Part shown: positions 1 to 10,611 of the stretch, piece by piece
How positions within the stretch are numbered: position 1 is the stretch's first letter
Layout of the letters: every line of letters starts with the position of its first letter
Assembly (NCBI GenBank): GCA_905116865.2
Contig: CAJHNH020008001.1
Span: 638,968-702,967, forward strand
Origin: Candidula unifasciata
Taxonomy: Eukaryota; Mollusca; Gastropoda; Stylommatophora; Geomitridae
Length of the DNA stretch: 64,000 nt
Direction of reading: 5' to 3'
The notes under the pieces: generated by a model
What the model saw: only the letters and a program-made list of their open reading frames with translations
Database searches by the model: none
What the model was told of the DNA's origin: nothing
Position numbers and translations under genes: made by a program

Positions 1-225
1 CATTAATGCCATTTCTGGTTCAGTAGTTTACCATTGCTGTTGACGGTCTGCGCGACCATAGATTTGTGAAAATCAGTTGAACCAAGTATTTTAGAATTAC
101 AAACCGTGCGCCTAAGCCACAGGCAATGGTGACCTGTGCCATATCTGGTGTTACCCAAATATTTAGTTGTCTTGAGAACTTGCCTGAAATCACATTAAAT
201 GCAGGCGAGATCAAGATTATGGGTA

Positions 226-362
226 CAGAAACTGACATCAGTATTTTTGTGTGTGTTGTTTGTCCAGTGATGAAATTCTGTCATGCACCACTCAGACATT
301 GTTGTATGGTGAGACACAGACACCTCACCAAGTTTTAATCTGAGGACATTTCGGCTTCAAGT
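226..362 (+). repeat. Direct duplication, copy 1 (partner 965-1090)
   Basis: Both copies share ttgtccagtgatgaaattct, followed by a CACCACTCAGAC block and a gacacctcacca block, with only scattered differences. They lie about 740 bases apart in the same orientation. Confidence 0.8.
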
Positions 363-493
363 ATTTAATTCTTGTATTTAAAAGAATATTGTGGAAAATA
401 CTAAAACAGGAAATAGATATTTTAGAAATGTGGATAAATGCTTTTGGTACAGCCATGGATAGCCTGCATCACCCAGTCAGGATTTATTCTGCT

Positions 494-690
494 TGTAGGC
501 TTGCAGCAACTCCATTTCTGTTTGCAGCAACTCCACTTCTTTTTGCAGCAACTCCACTTCTTTTTGCAGCAACTCCACTTCTTTTTGCAGCAGCTCCATT
601 TCTTTTTGCAGCAGCTCCATTTCTATTTGCAGCAACTCCATTTCTGTTTGCAGCAGCTCCATTTATTTTTGCAGCAACTCCATTTCTTTT
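494..690 (+). repeat. 21-bp tandem array
   Basis: There are about nine copies of a unit like tttgcagcaactccatttct. Because 21 is a multiple of three, every frame on both strands stays open, which produces spurious low-complexity peptides (for example repeats of MELLQKE on the minus strand). Confidence 0.9.
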
Positions 691-964
691 TGCATTCATA
701 GTGTCATCCCATTTGAGGAACATCAGATGCAATACTGCCAGTTTACTTTTTATTGGATTCATGTTATTCCAATTTTTGTAGTGTGGTGGTGTAACATGTA
801 TTGTCTGTAACCTGTTTGTCTGTGCTCAGGTATTCTACATGGCAAACTACTGGATTTGACATTGATCATTATTATCATTTTGTATATTTTGTGTGGGATT
901 TTACCTGATTATCTGAAGAACTTGCATGAATTCACTACTGCTGGAGGTGATGTACGTTTGGATA

Positions 965-1090
965 CAACTTTGTACACATTTTGCTTGTCCAGTGATGAAA
1001 TTCTGTCATGCACCACTCAGACGTTGTATGGTGAGAAACAGACACCTCACCAGATTTATTGTTCTGAGGACATTTCTGCTTGAAGTTATA
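965..1090 (+). repeat. Direct duplication, copy 2 (partner 226-362)
   Basis: This is the second copy of the duplicated block. It differs from copy 1 by a few substitutions and a small deletion in the tgttgtatggt region. Confidence 0.8.
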
Positions 1091-1944
1091 CATTTTAGCT
1101 AAGGTTGATAGTTTTTATGGTTTTTAACTGGTTTCTACGAAAATTCTCTATCTCTTTCCACCAGACTTTACCATAAAATGCTCAACATAGTAAGAAAAGG
1201 TCACTATTTCACACATTGAGATATCTTGTGTGTATACTACTGACCCACATGTTTGTATTGACCAGTCTACACTTGGTGGGTAATATGGCCGGTAACACAG
1301 TAGCTTCTTTTGCTTCGAAAAAAATTATGGCTTGAATGTTGTGAACATTTTTAATGCTGCATGCCGAGTTCTTAACGCTTTGAAAATCAAATTCTTTTGT
1401 TCCCAATAAATTCTATTTTGCCCATATGCTTAGTGCACCTTAAAGTCCTTGCCAATATGATTTTTTTTTAATTTAAAAAAAAAATCCTTTGCCTCGAGCA
1501 AGATTTGAACACATGACCACTGACCAGCAGGTAAGCGTACTATAGTAGTCACTGGCTACTACAGCCTACCAGATATACACTATCAATAGTAGCTGATCTG
1601 GTTTCGTTTTACTTAAATTTCCGAGGTCTAGTGATCTTAATTCTTGATTCAGTCATTCACCTGCTATCAAAAATCCTTGACCACATCCAGCTTTTCATGC
1701 GTCACTTTATCACAATGTGGTGCATAACCAACCATTCCGCCTGCTTATTTATGTCCTAACACACTGTCATATCCTGGGGGAAACCCAAAGAACACTAAAC
1801 AGCAGCAGTAATGTTGTGGTATCAAACCTGTTTTGTCCTAGAGAACATTTTTAGTAACGTTCGTTTTGTTTTATTTATGCTCAGATTTTACTGAAAATGT
1901 ATTTGTAACCTGCAGCATGAAAACCTTGTTGAAACTGTCTTCAG

Positions 1945-2087
1945 GTTCAGAACTTGTCAGGAGGTGAACTGCAACGTGTGGCTCTGACTCTGTGCTTAGG
2001 CAAGCCTGCAGATATATACCTTATTGATGAACCTTCAGCCTACTTGGACTCTGAGCAGCGTTTACATGCTGCTAAAGTCATTAAGAG
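1945..2087 (+). CDS. ABCE1: ABCE1 exon: NBD2 signature, Walker B and D-loop
   Basis: The acceptor is tgtcttcag before GTTCAGAAC and the donor is AG|gtaatt. It encodes [12 protein letters not shown] through AAKVIK plus two bases of an Arg codon that the next exon completes. Confidence 0.96.
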
Positions 2088-5000
2088 GTAATTTTTACTT
2101 TGTACATATAGCAAGCATTCATCAAAAGTTTTATATGTGCCACATCCTAATGTCTTATGTAACAGGTCAAGAAATTTGAGATGTCTCCAGGCAGTTGGAT
2201 GTAGCTGGGGCATATTGAAAGAATGACAGAAGTAAAAACTATTCACCAGAGAGATGAATGGTTGTAGACCACAAAGACGATGGAGAATATCCAGACAGAC
2301 CTGCAAACACTTGGTGTTACCAACTGGAAAAAGAGGTCCGACCAGAATGTTGAACGGAGGCGGGTGTTATCTGCAGCAATGAACCTCAAGGGCTCAGAAT
2401 ACTGCGGGTGATATCTGCAGCAATGAACCTCAAGGGCTCGGAATACTGGGGGGTGATATCTGCAGCAATGAACCTCAAGGACTCGGAATACTGGGGGGTG
2501 ATATCTGCAGCAATGAACCTCAAGGACTCGGAATACTGGGGGGTGATATCTGCAGCAATGAACCTCAAGGACTCGGAATGCTAAAGAAGTTGGATGTAGT
2601 TCAGCAGTGTTGCATTCTTTTTTCCACAGTGCTGAACAAACGGTGACAGAGAAAAAAAATTTGGCCTTTAATGGGATTTGGTTTTGAAATGTTTCTGTAT
2701 AAGAAAGCTCAGATGAGACTCATTACACATTATTAGTTGTCTTTTATGAAAAATTCATTAAAAAAAAAAACTTGCTTTCAGCTGTGGGTTGAAAAAAAAA
2801 GTATAGTTTCATAGCAAAAGCTACCATTGGAGTGGGAGGTGTTAGGTGATGACATATTTTATGCTCTTGTGTAATGAGGTGGACTTGGCTGTTTCCTTAT
2901 AAGAAATTTTCTGAAAATTGTTTAATACGCATGTTTGTCAGGCTTGATTGGGTCACCCCAGCGCATACTAGTGGAAAACATCAACCTTTCACTACTGGGG
3001 ATTCAAACTGCTACACTGCTATATTTGAGACTAATAGACACTTTTGAAATATTCAAACTGATATTGCTAATTCAGCCAGACCAAACTAAAAATGTGAATT
3101 TTACAGTTAAAGCATCTGGGACAAAGTCGAGGGAAAGACCAAGAAAGAAGTGGATAAATGATGTAGCTAAAACCTGCAAAAAGATTACCAAATAAGCCAT
3201 CCGCAAAGTGCCAATGAAAAAAAAAAAAAAAATCATGACAGCTGACACTCTGGTACAAGTGAGACAACAAAAGAAGAGGATGGAAGCTACATTTTCTTAT
3301 ATATTTGAAGTTAAAATTAACCATGTTTCCTCTCTTATTTTAAAATGATAATGTGCACTATCTTGTTCTATAATTATCAGGTTTATCCTTCATGCCAAGA
3401 AAACCGCCTTTGTTGTGGAACACGATTTCATAATGGCCACCTACCTTGCCGATCGAGTTGTTGTCTTTGATGGTCAGCCATCTCTTAATACCAGGGCAAA
3501 CACGTAAGATTAATTTTTCATAAATGTGCATCTGTACTTAGCATCTCTTCTAGTTTGAAGCATGGAAGGATTTTTATTTTTCTTAGTAAACTTTTCAGAG
3601 AAGCAGCTGGTTGAGTTGTTACAACATTAGGCTCCAGGGCTCGACCCTTAGTAAGGTGATGGAGTTTGTCGGGGGCAAAATTAAACATCCTAACCTACAC
3701 AGTCAGCTAACCCTGCACCACTTGAACTGCAGGCTCACGTTGTGGTGATGCTTAGGCTTAGAAGTGAGCACTCACAAGATGACTTAAACTGTGCACATCA
3801 TTGCTACATGCAGCTGCCATACATATTTAGATTTAACATCTTGTTTTGTTGCACATCGTTGCTACATGCCTCTGCCATACATATTTAGATTTAACATCTT
3901 GTTTTGTGTGCTGGTGGTTATAGTGAAGAGCTGCTGGGCCCTTGTAGGGTAGACACTGGTGGTTAATCCTTAGTATGGTGCTGGCAGTTTTTCTCTCAAG
4001 GGCCATCTGTAGCAATTGCACTAGCATTACACCTTTAAATAATCAGGCCCAAGACTTTTCCTTGTGTTTCACCACCCTAAACGGGTGTCAAATGTGGGCT
4101 ATAAATGTGTTCAAATTGCAGTTTCATCTTTTAATCATGTTATGTTTTGTGACGATTACAGGCCCCAGTCACTGCTGAATGGCATGAACAGTTTCCTGCA
4201 GACTTTGGACATTACTTTCCGCAGAGATCCTAACAACTTCAGGCCACGCATCAACAAACTGAACTCTGTAAAAGTAAGTGTTTTATTTTAGGAGTATTAT
4301 TAAATGTTGAGTTCCCCATGTGGGTTCCAAAGCCCCATTGTGGGGGAAGACAAGAATAGGCATAGAAAAGGGAGCTAGAGAGTAAAGTTGAAAAGATGGG
4401 GAGAATTGCATGTGATAGCAAAGGATAGAATGGCTTGGCATGAGTTCGTTAAGAGCCTACCCAGAAGTATGTCGTAAGAGTCCAGAAGTGGACGAACAAC
4501 CAGAACCTTCTGCCGGAGTTTGCAGCCAGTGAACACGAAGAAGAATATAGACCTACCATTTATAGACCATTCAGCGGCTCTCTATTCAACTAGTAGCTTG
4601 GAAAAGAAATATCTAGCAAACATTTTATAACTAGAGCTTTGTGTAAGTGGTCATGCATTAACTACCCTGAAATATTCACAATCATAAGACTGATAGAATA
4701 GTTTGTGCACCTGAAGCCAATGATTAAGCATTGTATCTTAGCCACATATGCTGAGATATTTTTCCCGAATATGAGGCTTCAGTGTTGACACTGATTTGTG
4801 AGAAGTAATGCAAAGCTGTGCTAGCAGTGAATTGTTTGTCATTTGTTGACTGTTTGGATAGGGGTGGTTACGTCTGGTTGTAGGGTTTTGCTTTCTAACA
4901 CTTTTTTCAAATAGCTTGTACATTTTGGTAAAGTTAGATTTGACCTTAAAACTTAAAACACTCTGTTTTGGCTTTACATCTCTCTTATGTATAGAGCAAA

Positions 5001-8000
5001 TGGAATTTTACATAAAGATGGTGGGACTGATATAGACTTTAAAATACTTATTAAAAAAAGGCTAGATGACTAGGGAATTTGTGGTCAAAAGAAATTAAAA
5101 GTAATACTGAACTTTAAATTATTAATTATAATGTCACATCAGTACTGTTGTATGGAGTGGAAACATGAACAACTAAGGCAGTTACTAATAAACTACAAAT
5201 ATTCATTTACTCGTGCCTGTGCAGAATAGAGGAAATTAGATGGTATGATAGAATCACTAATGTAGAGCTTTGGGAGAGAACTAAACAAGTTCTAGTGAAT
5301 CAAGACGCGGAAAAAAAACTGGCGTTGGATAGGACACATGTTGAGAACAATATAACTAGAATGTCTTGCACTGAAACCTACAGGGGCAAAGAAATAAAGG
5401 AAGACCCCAAAACAAAACAAAAACACATAGAGAAGGGAGCTAGAGAGTAAAGTTGACAAGATGGGGAGAATTGCATGCGATAGCAAAGGATAGAATGGCT
5501 TGGCATGAGTTTGTTTAGAGCCTATGCTCCATAGGGGTTTAGAAGGGCAGACCAATCGACACTTAACGTCCACTAATTTTAGGCTTGGTCAGATCAACAT
5601 GGGAGCGGAGGCCAATTTAAAAAAAAAAATGGTGCCGATTTGTACCTACCACCTTCGGGTCCCAGGTGAGTGTCGTCCCTACACCACTGCAGCTTACTGT
5701 TTATTCCACTAGTAGGTTTTGAAAAAGAAACATCTGGCACTCATTGTGAGGTCACATCATCTCTGGATGGCTGTTGTTTATTCCACTAGTAGGTTTTGAA
5801 AAAGAAACATCTGGCACTCATTGTGATGTCACATCATCTCTGGGTGGCTGTTGTTTATTCCACTAGTAGGTTTTGAAAAAGAAACATCTGGCACTCATTG
5901 TGATGTCACATCATCTCTGGGTGGCTGTTGTTTATTCCACTAGTAGGTTTTGAAAAAAAAACATCTGGCACTTATTGTGATGTCACATCATCTCTGGATG
6001 GCTGTTGTTTATTCCACTAGTAGGTTTTGAAAAAGAAACATCTGGCACTTATTGTGAGGTCACATCATCTCTGGATGGCTGTTGTTTATTCCACTAGTAG
6101 GTTTTGAAAAAGAAACATCTGGCACTTATTGTGAGGTCACATCATCTCTGGGTGGCTGTTGTTTATTCCGCTAGTAGGTTTTGAAAAAGAAACATCTGGC
6201 ACTTATTGTGAGGTCACATCATCTCTGGATGGCTGTTGTTTATTCCACTAGTAGGTTTTGAAAAAGAAAAATCTGGCACTTATTGTGAGGTCACATCATC
6301 TCTGGATGGCTGTTGTTTATTCCGCTAGTAGGTTTTGAAAAAGAAACATCTGGCACTCATTGTGATGTCACATCATCTCTGGGTGGCTGTTGTTTATTCC
6401 ACTAGTAGGTTTTGAAAAAGAAACATCTGGCACTTATTGTGAGGTCACATCATCTCTGGGTGGCTGTTGTTTATTCCACTAGTAGGTTTTGAAAAAGAAA
6501 CATCTGGCACTCATTGTGAGGTCACATCATCTCTGGGTGGCTGTTGTTTATTCCGCTAGTAGGTTTTGAAGAAGAAACATCTGGCACTCATTGTGAGGTC
6601 ACATCATCTCTGGATGGCTGTTGTTTATTCCACTAGTAGTTTTTAAAAAAGAAACATCTGGCACTTATTGTGAGGTCACATCATCTCTGGGTGGCTGTTG
6701 TTTATTCCGCTAGTAGGTTTTGAAAAAGAAACATCTGGCACTTATTGTGATGTCACATCATCTCTGGGTGGCTGTTTATTCCGCTAGTAGGTTTTGAAAA
6801 AGAAACATCTGGCACTTATTGTGATGTCACATCATCTCTGGGTGGCTGTTGTTTATTCCGCTAGTAGGTTTTGAAAAAGAAACATCTGGCACTCATTGTG
6901 ATGTCACATCATCTCTGGGTGGCTGTTGTTTATTCCACTAGTAGGTTTTGAAAAAGAAACATCTGGCACTTTTTGTGATGTCACATCATCTCTGGGTGGC
7001 TGTTGTTTATTCCGCTAGTAGGTTTTGAAAAAGAAACATCTGGCACTCATTGTGAGGTCACATCATCTCTGGATGGCTGTTGTTTATTCCACTAGTAGGT
7101 TTTGAAAAAGAAACATCTGGCACTTATTGTGAGGTCACATCATCTCTGGATGGCTGTTGTTTATTCCACTAGTAGGTTTTGAAAAAGAAACATCTGGCAC
7201 TTATTGTGATGTCACATCATCTCTGGATGGCTGTTGTTTATTCCACTAGTAGGTTTTGAAAAAGAAACATCTGGCACTCATTGTGATGTCACATCATCTC
7301 TGGGTGGCTGTTGTTTATTCCACTAGTAGGTTTTGAAAAAGAAACATCTGGCACTCATTGTGAGGTCACATCATCTCTGGATGGCTGTTGTTTATTCCAC
7401 TAGTAGGTTTTGAAAAAGAAACATCTGGCACTCATTGTGAGGTCACATCATCTCTGGATGGCTGTTGTTTATTCCACTAGTAGGTTTTGAAAAAGAAACA
7501 TCTGGCACTTATTGTGAGGTCACATCATCTCTGGGTGGCTATTGTTTATTCTGGAAGAAAAAGAGGGGGAAAAAAAAACAAGAGCTGCGTGTAAGTGGTA
7601 AGGCATTAACTACCCTCAGATATTCAAGATCATTAGACTGATCTTTGCACCTGAAGCCAATGATTAAACATCATGTCTTAGCCACATATGCTGAGATATT
7701 TTTCCCGAATATGAGGCTTTACTGTTGACTTTGATTTGTAGTTAGCAAGGGCAACTAGCTGGGTATTGATGACACCATCCATTGAGTGTAGGTAGTTCAT
7801 GAAATGCTAGGCCAGCATCATCATCATCAATTTCCATGTCTGCCATTAAGCATTGCGGAGAAAGTAGTTTGCAATCCCTTGCTTGATGGGCAGCAATGGC
7901 TATTATCATTTTGTGTCGGTATAGAAGCTCTTCTGTGTCATCAGTCCATATTCTCATGGTTGTTGCCCTGGCTGCATTCTTACTAAATGACCAAACCATT

Positions 8001-9418
8001 CAATCTTCTGTTTCTCAGTGAATTTGCTGCATAGTTTTGTTCCTATAGTCTGTCTGATATTATTTTTAACCTCATCTCGGATGATTAAGTTAGTGGCTTT
8101 TTTAAGGCATCTCATTTCAGAAGTGTTAATTTTACGTAGGTTTGCCTTTGATAATAGCCTTATCTGGCACTGGTCGCACTGTGTTGGTATGATTATGCTG
8201 TTTATAATCTGTTTCTTGGTGCTCACACTGATGTTTGGGTGTCTTAATAACGGTGTCAGTTGGTATTTAAGTGCACTGGCGTGTTGGGATCTTGTTTTTC
8301 TTTCCCAATCTTTTTCCTCTGAGAATGTACTTTCTCGATATTCAAATTCTTTCACTTTCTTCAGTCAAGTACCTTTTAACCTGATGTGTAGCGGACTAGG
8401 AATTCTGACTATGGCCAACACTGTACATATTTTATTTACTTTTATGTGTTGTATTAGATTAAATTTCCCAGCTTTGCCAGGGATTATGACATAATTTTAT
8501 TCTGCCATCCATTTTTCATCTTTGTCTCCACTTCTGAGGTATATTTTATGTTTATTCAGGGCCTCCCTAACTACACCAAAGACTCTTTACCAGCCATTTC
8601 CTCCCTGTGACTGAAATAACTGCTACGGTTTTCAGTTTTATATCTTCTTAGCGTTCACTCGTAAACCCTAGCGGATAGTTTTGCATACATATACGTTTTA
8701 CAAATCTTTGTTCTTTGCTGCAAACTTTCATTTCCCTAATCATTATCATCATCATTCCTCTTCATTTTTGTGTGATGTAGTTGTGGAAGCCTAATACTTC
8801 ACAACCCTGCATTTCTACCCATAATTGTTTGCCAGACTACTGATTGTCTGTGGTCCATACACATGATTGCCCGAGCTCTTTGCGCAGGTTTGTCACATCC
8901 TAACTTCGTAAATAGCAATAATTTTTATTGCAAGGAATAAAGCATAATCTTGTGGCTGCAATCCACAAGACTGACACACCGTCAAGTGCTGCACCTTATG
9001 CTTTCAATATCCTGATTAATTCTGCTATGATAAGTTTGTTTGTTGTTTGAATAAAATACAAGAGTTTTGATTCTTCTTCTTCACGATCACCGGCTGTAAA
9101 CGAGTGGAAAGGTTGGATTGTTGGTTAACCTCTGAACTTGTCTTGTTCCAGGGCCTGTGTTTTGCATGCACATCCGTTTTACAGATCTGGCTGATTGTTC
9201 GCAGACTGTTGGTTTCTTTGCTTCAGACAGATGCTTTCTTGTCTTGCCGCGCCCCCCCCCCCCCTTTCCCAATGGGACTCCAAAACACGCACTAGATATT
9301 GATCTAATCTTTTTTTTTTTTTTTTTCTTGGGATGAGTTCTAACATGTGTTCATGTTCTTTCTTCTCCAGGATACCGAACAGAAAAAGAGTGGCAACTAT
9401 TTTTTCTTAGAAGACTGA
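1945..9418 (+). CDS. ABCE1: ABCE1 (RLI1), ribosome-recycling ABC ATPase, 3' part: four exons
   Basis: ABCE1 is a soluble twin-ATPase with N-terminal Fe-S clusters that splits ribosomes after termination and takes part in initiation. Only the end of the second nucleotide-binding domain is in the window. Exons are 1945-2087, 3381-3503, 4162-4273 and 9371-9418 (stop TGA 9416-9418). All junctions are GT-AG and the reading frame is continuous across them. Visible motifs are the ABC signature LSGGELQRV, Walker B with the following D-loop ([15 protein letters not shown]), the H-loop histidine in VVEHDF, the hinge segment [18 protein letters not shown], and the invariant C-terminus [12 protein letters not shown]. 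From family knowledge the order and length match eukaryotic ABCE1 almost residue for residue. Upstream exons lie off the left edge. The last intron is 5.1 kb and holds the 77-bp array. No defect is seen. Confidence 0.97.
2190..2400 (+). mobile_element. LINE reverse transcriptase C-terminal remnant
   Basis: Broken reading frames give RPQRRWR followed by [14 protein letters not shown] and [17 protein letters not shown]. This is the typical tail of a non-LTR retrotransposon ORF2 (RGRP..RW, then a W-containing D/R-rich segment). The element is decayed and its end has been amplified into the 45-bp array that follows. Confidence 0.7.
2362..2580 (+). repeat. 45-bp tandem array seeded in a LINE 3' end
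   Basis: There are about five copies of a 45-bp unit containing gatatctgcagcaatgaacc and a variable aaggRctcggaatactg part. The first unit (ggtgttatctgcagc...) is in frame with the LINE C-terminal remnant, so the array grew from that element. Confidence 0.85.
2930..3215 (+). mobile_element. Decayed LINE 3' fragment
   Basis: A short open frame ends in [19 protein letters not shown], resembling the RGRPKKRW tail of non-LTR ORF2 proteins. It is followed by an A16-like run. The upstream part is not recognisable. Confidence 0.5.
3381..3503 (+). CDS. ABCE1: ABCE1 exon: H-loop region of NBD2
   Basis: The acceptor is attatcag|GTTTAT and the donor is CAC|gtaaga. It encodes [20 protein letters not shown] and on to [11 protein letters not shown]. 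The catalytic H-loop histidine is intact. Confidence 0.96.
3597..3770 (+). mobile_element. tRNA-like SINE (SINE-D)
   Basis: An A-box-like tggttgagttgttacaac and a B-box-like ggctcgaccc are followed by a body (catcctaacctRcacagtc, ggctcacg) shared with 44390-44540 and, in part, 43787-43935. The copy is degenerate. Confidence 0.55.
3785..3910 (+). repeat. Two-copy ~60-bp tandem duplication
   Basis: The block cattgctacatgc, ctgccatacatatttagatt and taacatcttgttttg occurs twice in a row with few differences. It lies in the ABCE1 intron before exon 4162-4273. Confidence 0.85.
4162..4273 (+). CDS. ABCE1: ABCE1 exon: hinge segment
   Basis: The acceptor is gattacag|GCCCCAG and the donor is AAA|gtaagt. 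It encodes [20 protein letters not shown] and on to NKLNSVK, the conserved hinge before the C-terminus. Confidence 0.96.
4308..4545 (+). mobile_element. SINE-C copy interrupted by a LINE 3' fragment
   Basis: SINE-C 5' sequence (4308-4350, gtgggttccaaagccccatt) resumes at about 4461 and runs to the tail cacgaagaagaa at about 4545. Between them, about 4351-4460 matches the end of the LINE at 5060-5550 (ggagctagagagtaaagttg). SINE-C is also internally deleted after the resumption. Confidence 0.7.
4563..4805 (+). repeat. Unclassified repeat, partner of 7560-7745
   Basis: It shares gtgtaagtggt, gcattaactaccct, cacctgaagccaatgattaa and a ctgagatatttttcccgaat block with 7560-7745 in the same orientation. 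It contains a single diverged unit (tattcaactagtagcttgga, 4583-4630) of what is the 77-bp array in the other copy. Confidence 0.8.
5060..5550 (+). mobile_element. LINE reverse transcriptase C-terminal fragment
   Basis: Frames with breaks give [33 protein letters not shown] and [12 protein letters not shown]. These are the region after the catalytic core and the tail of a non-LTR ORF2. Related fragments lie at 4351-4460, 14030-14460 and 62700-62960. Stops and frameshifts show that it is dead. Confidence 0.75.
5550..5690 (-). mobile_element. Degenerate SINE-A copy, reverse
   Basis: It contains cagaccaatcgacactt and a reverse B-box region (cttcgggtcccagg) leading into a reverse tRNA-like head (accactgcagctt). 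The copy directly abuts the 77-bp array. Confidence 0.55.
5693..7555 (+). repeat. 77-bp minisatellite, about 24 copies
   Basis: The unit contains tattccactagtaggttttg, then aaaaagaaacatctggcact, a YATTGTGA stretch and ggctgttgt. Two variant classes alternate at one site: TGAGGTCACATCA and TGATGTCACATCA, the latter a near-perfect inverted repeat. Copies differ by only a few bases, implying recent homogenisation. It lies in the last ABCE1 intron. Confidence 0.97.
7560..7745 (+). repeat. Unclassified repeat, partner of 4563-4805
   Basis: This is the second copy of the repeat at 4563-4805. It starts with agagctgcgtgtaagtggt immediately after the 77-bp array. Confidence 0.8.
7954..8360 (-). mobile_element. 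LINE reverse transcriptase C-terminal fragment, minus strand
   Basis: A 133-codon open stretch encodes [20 protein letters not shown], then [20 protein letters not shown] and WFGHLVRM. This is the post-catalytic region of a non-LTR ORF2 (normally LTYGSE.W...R.LR...W.GH..RM). The upstream part (8360-9060 on this strand) is probably the same decayed element, but no motif is readable there. Confidence 0.75.
9071..9297 (-). mobile_element. SINE-C copy, reverse
   Basis: It begins (tail side) with ttcttcttcttcacgatcac and cggctgtaaa, and contains ttttacagatctgg and cagacagatgc. Its head contains a C14 run. It sits just upstream of the terminal ABCE1 exon. Confidence 0.8.
9371..9418 (+). CDS. ABCE1: ABCE1 terminal exon
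   Basis: This short terminal exon encodes [15 protein letters not shown] and a TGA stop, with acceptor cttctccag|GATACC. A reverse SINE-C copy (9071-9297) ends only about 75 bases upstream of the acceptor, yet the pyrimidine tract is intact. Confidence 0.95.
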   Translation, partial: DTEQKKSGNYFFLED

Positions 9419-10530
9419 AGAAGGCCTCACCGGAGGCAGAAATTTGGCATGGCTCAGAAACGGTGGTCTGATATTTTTATCATCCTGTGATAGCACTGAT
9501 ACTAGGTCTTTGCTGTTGTTCTTGGTGGCACGATGGAAGCACTGCGATCTGAATGTTGTGTGGCACAAGGCAAACTTACTGTCTTTAGAACAGATCCTAA
9601 TAGATGTTCATCAAAATAACTGCAGAATGCTTGAGGAGCTGGGGGTAGTATTAGATCAGCAGAAACATATAATACAATTGTTTTGGAACAATCTGAACAT
9701 GGTTATTTTTAGAGATCCCACTTTACTTCCTCTGGCAAAAATATACACCAAGTCAACCAAGGGGTTTGTGCTCTGTAGAGAATGTTATCAGATTACTAAT
9801 TCGAACCATGCACTTTTCTTGCCTGGATTCAGTGTTCTACTATTTTTAAACATTATATTTAAAACAATCATTTTTTCTTTTTATTTTAAACCTTTTGTTT
9901 CCATTCTTATCATCATAAACCCCTTGGAATTGAGAATATTTTGCCTTTAGAGTGGGACAGGGCGGGGGGAAAGTTCAGTTTTGTGGGTTAAGGAATGTTT
10001 TCTGCAGATTTGGTTTTCATGGTGCAGCTGCAAAGCAGTAACTTGTTTAGAGCTGCCTGTAAAGCAATGACAGGTAAAGCAAGGAAAAGCTCCGGCTAGA
10101 CGGAAAGACCACATTCTGTGTGCCATACAGGAATACCATCATTTCATATTTGCCACCAGTGTTGTTATTGACATTGTTAATTCACCCACAGACTAAACAC
10201 ATGAGGATTATATGTGTTGTAGCTGTAGTGATCAGCTTGCTGTGCTGTGCTGGGTTGCCATGTTGTGGGGTGAGTGTGTGAGTTTGTATCATCATTGTCC
10301 CAAGGGGGGTGTTGCAGACAGATTGTTTTGTCATCCATCATCAAGTGGTGACTTTCTTTTTGTCATCTTATCTTTCTCTCTCTTTCCAGAAATAAACATC
10401 TATGGGCATGGACTTGATGTTGAGTTGTATGTTTGAAAGATGTGTTGTACATTTGAAAGATGACAGCTGAAGTTAACTAATGACTGTGTTTCATCAGTAT
10501 CTATTCACTTAAAATAAAACTGGAAATAAC
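9419..10530 (+). other. Probable ABCE1 3' UTR
   Basis: No repeat family was recognised here. AATAAA occurs at 10391-10396 and 10513-10518, either of which could direct polyadenylation. A 168-codon open frame at 9444-9950 shows no recognisable domain and is treated as chance. Confidence 0.5.
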
Positions 10531-10611
10531 ACATTTTTAGCAAAAAGCTGTAGAATATATTTGCTAAGCAAATCTTAATTTTACTCATAAGCAACAAAAT
10601 CAAGTGTTATG

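Larger units (their letters stand above)
1..1944. other. ABCE1 upstream intron sequence with repeats
   Basis: No ABCE1 exon was recognised here. The stretch holds a decayed reverse SINE-B trace (about 21-122), a ~130-base duplicated segment (226-362 and 965-1090), a 21-bp tandem array (494-690) and a reverse tRNA-like SINE head near 1486-1560. Short open frames here are repeat translations or chance. Confidence 0.6.

Noticed and set aside
5693..7555. CRISPR-like regular repeat array
   Set aside because: Units are contiguous 77-bp repeats without unique spacers in a eukaryotic intron. It is a minisatellite.
9444..9950. 168-codon open frame after ABCE1
   Set aside because: It shows no recognisable domain, has a hydrophobic low-complexity end, and lies in the ABCE1 3' UTR with no splice or start context.
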